Made by a program: the position numbers and the translations under genes
The notes under the pieces: model-generated
What the model saw: only the letters and a program-made list of their open reading frames with translations
Databases searched by the model: none
What the model was told of the DNA's origin: nothing
DNA from: CAYXPR01 sp964467255
GTDB lineage: Bacteria; Pseudomonadota; Alphaproteobacteria; Rickettsiales; RGZB01
NCBI GenBank assembly: GCA_964467255.1
Contig: CAYXPR010000001.1
Coordinates: 1-64,000, forward strand
Reading direction: 5' to 3'
DNA: 64,000 nt
Part shown: in pieces, positions 59,299 through 64,000 of the stretch
How positions within the stretch are numbered: position 1 is the stretch's first letter
Layout of the letters: the number at the start of each line of letters is the position of its first letter

Positions 59299-60374
59299 TA
59301 GACCAACTCTTCTTCAATCGCATTCTTTAGGATATCGGTCACTTTTATGGCGATTTGCTTGCCGGAGCTACCCAGTTTGCCCGCCATCATGCTGATACCG
59401 TTGCAACGAATTTCTACAGCATCCTCCGGTGCAGCGTCCAGCACAATCGTGCTGCCCACTTTCAGGCGGGCAATATCGCCCAAATTCAGCTGTTTTTCAG
59501 GGAAGACGGCTTCCACATTGATGGCGGTGTGGCGCACTTCCTTGAACAGGTACGATTCCCACTGCGAATCGCCGCCGAAACTCTCACCGGTGAAGAGCTG
59601 CACGAGCAATTCTTTCACAGGTTCCAGCGTCACATATGGCAGCAGAATTTCTGCTTTGCCGCCGCGGTCTTCCATGTCCACGCGCAGCGTAATCAGAATT
59701 ACTGCGTTCGAGGGGCGGGTGATGCTGGCAAAGCGCGGGTTGCTCTCAAGCCTTTCATAGCGGAATGTAATAGGCGTCAGCGGGTTGAACGAGGTGCTCA
59801 TGTCATCCAGCATCACGCTGGCGAGGCTTTTGATAATATCTTGCTCAATGGTAGTAAACGGACGGCCCTCTACCTTCACGGGGCGGTGTGTGCGCCCGCC
59901 GCCTAGCAGCACATCCACCATGGAATAGGTGAGGTTGCTGTCGATGGTGATGATGCCGAAATTTTCCCACTCCACGGCTTGGAAAATACACAGCAGCGAG
60001 GGCAGGGGCACTGAGTTCAAGTAATCCTCAAAGCGCATGGAGGTGATGGAGTCGATGCTTACTTCCACGTTGTCAGAAGTAAAATTTCTGAGGCTGGTGG
60101 AGAGCGTTCGCACGAAGCGGTCGAACACAATTTCCAGCATCGGCAGGCGTTCGTAAGAAAGCAGTGCTTTATCGAGCAGCGCATGGATGCCGCTTTTAGA
60201 ACCGGCATCGCCGCCGCCAAACCCAAGCAAGCTGTCGATTTCTTCTTGGCTTAAGGTTTTTGTAGGCTCGGTTGCGCCGCCGCCTTCACCGGCAGCAGCG
60301 GCCCATTCCGCCGCCATCGCTTCGTCGCTTTGTGCGCCCTCTGGCGCGGCCTGATTTGGTTCGTTTTCTGCCAT
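59298..60374 (-). CDS. fliM: Flagellar motor switch protein FliM
   Basis: FliM forms the middle of the C-ring and receives CheY-P. The CheY-binding motif LSQEEIDSLLGFGG sits at about residues 41-54 behind an Ala/Gly/Glu-rich N-terminal extension, as in related alphaproteobacteria. The middle CheC-like domain and the C-terminal SpoA domain (IARLKVGSTIVLDA region) are clear. Length 358 residues. It follows fliL by two bases. Confidence 0.96.
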   Translation of the reverse strand: MAENEPNQAAPEGAQSDEAMAAEWAAAAGEGGGATEPTKTLSQEEIDSLLGFGGGDAGSKSGIHALLDKALLSYERLPMLEIVFDRFVRTLSTSLRNFTSDNVEVSIDSITSMRFEDYLNSVPLPSLLCIFQAVEWENFGIITIDSNLTYSMVDVLLGGGRTHRPVKVEGRPFTTIEQDIIKSLASVMLDDMSTSFNPLTPITFRYERLESNPRFASITRPSNAVILITLRVDMEDRGGKAEILLPYVTLEPVKELLVQLFTGESFGGDSQWESYLFKEVRHTAINVEAVFPEKQLNLGDIARLKVGSTIVLDAAPEDAVEIRCNGISMMAGKLGSSGKQIAIKVTDILKNAIEEELV

Positions 60375-60376
60375 AG

Positions 60377-60985
60377 TTACTGTACGATGATTTCCTTAAA
60401 CAGAATATCGTTGGCCTTCAGCGGGTGAAGGATTTTATTGATGCGGAGCAACAACTCTTCGCGCAAGCGCTGCAAGCCCGCAGAGCCTTGTAAATCCGAC
60501 GTGCGCAGCTCGCGCAGGTAAATCTGGAACATGTCGCGGATGCGCGGCATTTTGGCTTCCACCATTGCTTTGGTTTCCGCGTCCGGTAATTCCAGCGTCA
60601 CCTTCATTTTCAGGAAGCTTTGCTGCTTGCCAGAAACGTTCAGGTTCACCAAGAATTCATCCATTTCGAAATAGGAAACTTCAGGTACGCCAACGACAGG
60701 CTTTTTGCCATGCTCCTCGCCTTCCTCTTCCGAACCGCCACCCATCATGCCGCCAAAAAATGCGGCGGCAACACTCACTACCAGCAGCAATACCACCACA
60801 CCCACGGCGAGAATAATGCGTTTTTTGCCTAGGCCAGCAAGCCCGCCCTCGCCTTCGGCAGCACCTTCGGCGCCTTCCGCTCCCTCGGCACCATCACCGC
60901 CTTCTTTTTTGGCCTTATCTTCTTGTTCTTCTGGCTTTTTTTCTTCTTTTTCTTCGGCTTTATCTTTGCCTTCTTTTTTCGCCAT
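60377..60985 (-). CDS. fliL: Flagellar basal body-associated protein FliL
   Basis: FliL is a single-pass inner-membrane protein around the stators that supports torque. The first 50 residues are a Lys/Glu and Gly/Ala/Glu-rich cytoplasmic tail, then one transmembrane helix (about 55-80), then the periplasmic domain (EMDEFLVNLNV, FLKMKVTLEL). It is 202 residues and is the first gene of the fliL-fliM-DUF6468-motE-cheY-cheZ-motB-like-motB-TPR string. Confidence 0.93.
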   Translation of the reverse strand: MAKKEGKDKAEEKEEKKPEEQEDKAKKEGGDGAEGAEGAEGAAEGEGGLAGLGKKRIILAVGVVVLLLVVSVAAAFFGGMMGGGSEEEGEEHGKKPVVGVPEVSYFEMDEFLVNLNVSGKQQSFLKMKVTLELPDAETKAMVEAKMPRIRDMFQIYLRELRTSDLQGSAGLQRLREELLLRINKILHPLKANDILFKEIIVQ

Positions 60986-61167
60986 GATGACCCCTAAGTC
61001 AAAGCTGCTACAACGCTGCCTTACCCCGCGTGAAAGTAAGGGTTAAAGGCAGCTTACATCATACGCATCGGGTCTGGCGCTGTCCAGTAATTCCCCGAGC
61101 AATCAACCCCATATATAGTAAGGGTGTTGTCAGATATCCACTATATCTTTTAAAATTTTGTACCGGA

Positions 61168-61180
61168 GGCAATTTTTGCC
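61168..61180. promoter_or_regulatory. Palindrome GGCAA-N3-TTGCC, likely activator site
   Basis: A perfect 13-base palindrome GGCAA-TTT-TTGCC followed by GC. It lies about 220 bases upstream of the expected flgF start, a usual range for sigma-54 enhancers. The layout resembles what I remember of Caulobacter ftr sites for FlbD, but that recall is not checked. Confidence 0.55.
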
Positions 61181-61245
61181 GCAGGGCAAATATGGCGGAT
61201 TTTAGCTGCTTTCATGAGTTGATCTGGCTGTTCTTCGCCAATTTA

Positions 61246-61258
61246 GGCAGCTATTGCC
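61246..61258. promoter_or_regulatory. Second palindrome GGCAG-N3-TTGCC
   Basis: The same architecture as 61168-61180 with one changed arm base (GGCAG-CTA-TTGCC, also followed by GC), 78 bases downstream and about 145 bases upstream of the expected flgF start. Two copies of one motif support binding by one regulator. Confidence 0.5.
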
Positions 61259-61369
61259 GCGTTAGGTGGGTAAAAACTGCCGCCTCCGGCCCCTCGCCAC
61301 ACCAGCGCCGATTTGGGTATAAAACTCTAATCATCTGATAAACAATAACAAATAATGTTTATGGGCGAG

Positions 61370-61386
61370 TTGGCACGGTGCTTGCA
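61370..61386 (+). promoter_or_regulatory. Consensus sigma-54 (RpoN) promoter of flgF
   Basis: TTGGCACGGTGCTTGCA matches the -24/-12 consensus YTGGCACGRNNNTTGCW at every specified base, with the GG and GC dinucleotides exactly ten bases apart (61372-61373 and 61384-61385). Transcription should begin near 61397, about 53 bases before flgF. Sigma-54 control of rod and hook genes is established for Caulobacter-type flagella. Confidence 0.88.
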
Positions 61387-61449
61387 ATTATAATGCTGCC
61401 CCCAGGGAACAGTAATAAGGGCATAGGGAATAAAACAGGGAATATAACG

Positions 61450-62181
61450 ATGGATAACGCAGGGTATATTGCACTATCACGTCAGCGGGGTTTGTTCCGC
61501 CAGATGGATGTCGTTGCCAACAACGTCGCCAATGCCGAAAGCACGGGCTACAAGGCCGACGGCATGATGTTCGAGCAGTTCCTCATGGGCGAAAGCGCTA
61601 AGCAGAAATTATCATTCACCAACGACGTCTCTACCTACAAAGACATGCAACAGGGCGCGATGCTGGTCACCCACCGCGACCTTGACCTCGCCATTAATGG
61701 CGACGGGTATTTTGAAGTGAACACGCCGCTGGGGCCGCGTTACACCCGCGCCGGTAATTTCGTCACGCGCGCTGATGGCACCATTGTCACCACGCAAGGT
61801 TATGAACTGGTGGGTGAGGGCGGTCAGGCGATTGTGATTCAGGAAGAAGACGACCAGATTGTGGTGCGTGAAGATGGCACCATCACCGTGGGCGCACTGA
61901 ACGACGAACGCGGAAAAATTCAGCTCGTGCGTTTCGAAAACCCGCAGCTGCTTGAAAAAGCGCAGAGCGGCCTTTTCAAAACCGAGGCGCAGGCGCTTCC
62001 GGTCACCGAACAAGATGCAAAAATCATGCAGGGCATGATTGAAAAATCAAACGTCAGTCCGGTGGTGGAAATGACGCGCATGATTAAAGTTTCACGCGGC
62101 GTGGGCGGCATCACGAAGGTGATGTCAGACCTGCATGATATGCAGCTCCGCACCATTCAAACCTATGGCAGACAACAGTAA
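61450..62181 (+). CDS. flgF: Flagellar basal-body rod protein FlgF
   Basis: FlgF is a proximal rod subunit exported through the type III pathway. The N-terminal rod motif is VVANNVANAESTGYKA and the family centre has LAINGDGYFEV and YTRAGNF. I use the ATG at 61450 (MDNAGYIALSRQ), giving 243 residues; an upstream in-frame ATG would start at or before the transcription start. AGGGA ribosome-type sequence precedes it. It opens the flgF-flgG-flgA-flgH operon. Confidence 0.95.
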   Translation: MDNAGYIALSRQRGLFRQMDVVANNVANAESTGYKADGMMFEQFLMGESAKQKLSFTNDVSTYKDMQQGAMLVTHRDLDLAINGDGYFEVNTPLGPRYTRAGNFVTRADGTIVTTQGYELVGEGGQAIVIQEEDDQIVVREDGTITVGALNDERGKIQLVRFENPQLLEKAQSGLFKTEAQALPVTEQDAKIMQGMIEKSNVSPVVEMTRMIKVSRGVGGITKVMSDLHDMQLRTIQTYGRQQ

Positions 62182-62210
62182 GCGAATTTTTTAAGTAAGG
62201 AGAAGTTTTT

Positions 62211-62996
62211 ATGAGGTCACTCGGAATCGCAGCAACGGGCATGCAAGCGCAGCAGCTGAATGTGGATGTTATCTCGAACAACATCGCCAACTTAAACAGC
62301 ACGGCGTTCAAACGCCAGCGCGCGGAATTTCAGGATTTGATTTATCAGAATCTGGTGCGCGCGGGCTCTACCTCTTCTGACACGGGCACGATTGTGCCGA
62401 CCGGTGTGCAGTTGGGTCTTGGTGTGAGTGCAGGTGGTGTGTACCGCATTAACGAACAGGGTGCCTTGCGCCAAACCACGAATGATTTTGACGTTGCCAT
62501 TGATGGCCGCGGGTATTTCATGATTACGCTGCCTGATGGTGAACAGGCATACACCCGTGCGGGTTCGTTCCAAGTAAATCAAGACGGTGAAATAGTAACG
62601 CCGGAAGGTTACAGTGTTTCCCCTGGTGTGACAGTGCCGGCCGATGCGGTGGACGTAACCATCAACGCGAACGGCGAAGTGCTGGTGAAAATTGATAATC
62701 AGATTGAACCGCAGAACGTCGGGCAGCTCGACATGGTGCGCTTCGTGAATGATGCGGGTTTAGAGGCGATTGGTGACAACCTATACCTCGAAAGCGCGTC
62801 TTCCGGCGATCCGATTCAGGGATTCGCGGGCGATGTAGGCTTCGGCACCATCCGCCAAGGCTTTCTTGAAATTTCAAACGTGGATGCAGTGACGGAAATC
62901 ACGTCGCTGATTACCGCGCAGCGTTCGTACGAACTTAACTCCAACGTATTGCAAACATCCGACGAGATGCTGCAGACGATTAGTCAGGTCAGATAA
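62211..62996 (+). CDS. flgG: Flagellar distal rod protein FlgG
   Basis: FlgG makes the distal rod of the flagellar drive shaft. MRSLGIAATGMQAQQLNVDV (in part), NNIANLNSTAFKR, VAIDGRGYF and the C-terminal helix LITAQRSYELNSNVLQTSD are diagnostic. Length 261 residues is normal. A strong AAGGAG ribosome site lies upstream, 29 bases after flgF. Confidence 0.97.
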   Translation: MRSLGIAATGMQAQQLNVDVISNNIANLNSTAFKRQRAEFQDLIYQNLVRAGSTSSDTGTIVPTGVQLGLGVSAGGVYRINEQGALRQTTNDFDVAIDGRGYFMITLPDGEQAYTRAGSFQVNQDGEIVTPEGYSVSPGVTVPADAVDVTINANGEVLVKIDNQIEPQNVGQLDMVRFVNDAGLEAIGDNLYLESASSGDPIQGFAGDVGFGTIRQGFLEISNVDAVTEITSLITAQRSYELNSNVLQTSDEMLQTISQVR

Positions 62997-63005
62997 ACGA
63001 GGTAA

Positions 63006-63839
63006 ATGATGCGTAGCTTTTTCATCCATAGCATTCTGGCGCTCACGCTTTTTACAGCACCTGCGGCGCAGGCGCTTGAAACGGCGGCAGTTCCGGAAAC
63101 GCTAGTTGCAGAGCCATCCTCCATCTATTTTCATGAGATTGAAGATGCCATCCGCTCGGCACTGGTGGAGCGCGGTATGGATGAGTCGGTGGAACTGCAG
63201 CAACTCTATGTGGTGCCGTTGAATAACGGTAAGGGCATGCCGCTGAATAAAGCAAAATCACTTGGCATTACCTATCCGCTGGCACTGTCAGATATCACCG
63301 TGCAGGAACAATCGGGTCGTTTCGTGGCCGTGTTCCATAAAGTGGATGGTCAGGCACTCACCACCGTTTCAGAAGACGCACCAGTGCTACCACAAGCAGC
63401 GATGGTGTCTTTAGAAGTGCGCGGTCGTTACGCTGAAACGGTGGAAGTTCCGGCGCTTACCAAACAGATGCGTAAAGGCGATGTGATTGCGGCGTCCGAT
63501 ATTGACTGGATTCGCGTGCCGAAATCCCGCGTGCGCAGCAGTACGGTGCTGGAGGAAGAAAAGCTCGTAGGCCGCACGCCGCGCCGCTCGATTGATGCTG
63601 GCGAAGCCGTCCGTATTTCCGATATCGAATCACCGAAAATGGTGGAGCGCGGCAAGCCGATTGCCATCTTCTACCGCACGGGCACGATGGAGTTGCGCGA
63701 CATGGGCGTGGCGATGAGCGACGGTGCTTCTGGTGATATTATTCAGGTGAAGAATATTCGCAGTAACACGGTGGTGCAGGCAATGGTCAGCGCCCCGAGC
63801 ACGGCGACAGTGAATTACTGGCAGCAAGCGGCCAACTAA
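63006..63839 (+). CDS. flgA: Flagellar P-ring chaperone FlgA
   Basis: FlgA is a periplasmic chaperone for assembly of the P ring (FlgI). A signal peptide (cut near QALE, residue 24) precedes an N-terminal domain and a C-terminal SAF-type domain (MRKGDVIAASDIDW onward, about residues 155-230), ending in IIQVKNIRSN and VNYW. Length 277 residues. It starts nine bases after flgG with a GAGG ribosome site. Confidence 0.92.
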   Translation: MMRSFFIHSILALTLFTAPAAQALETAAVPETLVAEPSSIYFHEIEDAIRSALVERGMDESVELQQLYVVPLNNGKGMPLNKAKSLGITYPLALSDITVQEQSGRFVAVFHKVDGQALTTVSEDAPVLPQAAMVSLEVRGRYAETVEVPALTKQMRKGDVIAASDIDWIRVPKSRVRSSTVLEEEKLVGRTPRRSIDAGEAVRISDIESPKMVERGKPIAIFYRTGTMELRDMGVAMSDGASGDIIQVKNIRSNTVVQAMVSAPSTATVNYWQQAAN

Positions 63840-63860
63840 AAGGGAACAGGGGAGAAGTAT

Positions 63861-64000
63861 ATGAAACAGAATAAAACATTACAGTTGGTGGCGGCACTCG
63901 GTGTACTGATGGCAAGTTCGGCCTGCACCATGTCGCAGTTTGATGAATTGAAACATGTGGGCAAGCCACCGGAATTACAGGCGCCGCAAAATCCGGTCGA
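63861..64000 (+). CDS. flgH: Flagellar L-ring lipoprotein FlgH, 3' end missing
   Basis: The first 46 codons are in the window. A lipoprotein signal is seen with the lipobox SSAC (Cys22), followed by LKHVGKPPELQAPQNP, a start I associate with FlgH, which forms the outer-membrane L ring. GGGGAG ribosome sequence lies just upstream. Position after flgA fits the flgF-flgG-flgA-flgH order. The rest of the gene is beyond the window. Confidence 0.85.
   Translation, partial: MKQNKTLQLVAALGVLMASSACTMSQFDELKHVGKPPELQAPQNPV

Larger units (their letters stand above)
60986..61449. promoter_or_regulatory. 464-base divergent flagellar regulatory region
   Basis: This gene-free region separates fliL (minus) from flgF (plus). 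It holds a consensus sigma-54 promoter for flgF at 61370-61386, two matching palindromes at 61168-61180 and 61246-61258, and three AGGGA motifs in the flgF leader. For fliL the best sigma-54-like site is weak (GG at 61019-61020 and GC at 61007-61008 on the minus strand). Confidence 0.7.

Noticed and set aside
61007..61020. Sigma-54-like GG-N10-GC on the minus strand upstream of fliL
   Set aside because: Only the spaced dinucleotides fit; the flanking consensus is poor, unlike the flgF promoter.
1..64000. CRISPR arrays, insertion sequences, prophage or integron features
   Set aside because: No spaced direct-repeat array, transposase, integrase, phage structural gene or terminal inverted repeats were seen on either strand.

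Overview
The window reads as a stretch of chromosome from a free-living, flagellated alphaproteobacterium of moderate GC content (near 50% by eye). The evidence is gene order: hisB-DUF2628-hisH-hisA, rpsF-rpsR-rplI-dnaB-alr-mlaE-mlaF-radA-cvpA-purF, ntrY-ntrX-trkA-dat, rpmI-rplT-pheS-pheT, and a fliL-fliM-cheY-cheZ-motB cluster with the alphaproteobacterial type of CheZ. A deep-branching lineage (Micavibrio-like or Rhodospirillales-like) is my guess from gene content only. I see no phage, insertion sequence, CRISPR array or integron; this is mostly core genome with small accessory inserts.

Layout. 1-9.5 kb: the end of mltA, an Smr-domain gene, two unknown genes, then the histidine genes (hisB, hisH, hisA, hisF, hisE). 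The his set is broken by two unknown genes and by a four-gene copper-type metal operon controlled by a CsoR-like repressor. 9.5-10 kb: csrA with an unusually structured transcript. 10-20.3 kb: ribosomal proteins S6, S18 and L9, replicative helicase, alanine racemase, lipid-transport ABC pair, RadA, CvpA, PurF and an SDR enzyme. 20.3-29.5 kb (minus strand): one probable operon holding an orphan NtrC-type DNA-binding protein, ntrY, ntrX, trkA, a D-amino acid aminotransferase, a HAD phosphatase and an AsmA protein. 29.6-44.7 kb: lepA, an ankyrin-like protein, corA, pheST with L20/L35, a class A penicillin-binding protein, frataxin, an MsbA-type exporter, murA, dcd and two small basic proteins. 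44.8-48.3 kb: tRNA-Thr(GGT), a TPR-sulfotransferase, an orphan type IV pilin-like protein and a uracil-DNA glycosylase. 48.4-64 kb: ETF-quinone oxidoreductase, then flagellar and chemotaxis genes on both strands, ending inside flgH.

How parts connect. The csrA transcript appears to carry GGA-in-loop hairpins in its 5' leader, in its 3' UTR and in its terminator loop, which suggests autoregulation plus a built-in CsrA sponge. The flgF-flgG-flgA-flgH operon has a consensus sigma-54 promoter, two matching upstream palindromes and three AGGGA motifs in its leader, so it may be under both an FlbD-type activator and CsrA. The metal operon has a -35/-10 promoter overlapped by a perfect inverted repeat and placed so that its transcript would be leaderless. 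Two tandem MotB-like genes sit in the fliL-fliM operon; one of them has serine where the proton-binding aspartate should be. All functional calls come from reading sequence and from memory of the families; no database search was run.
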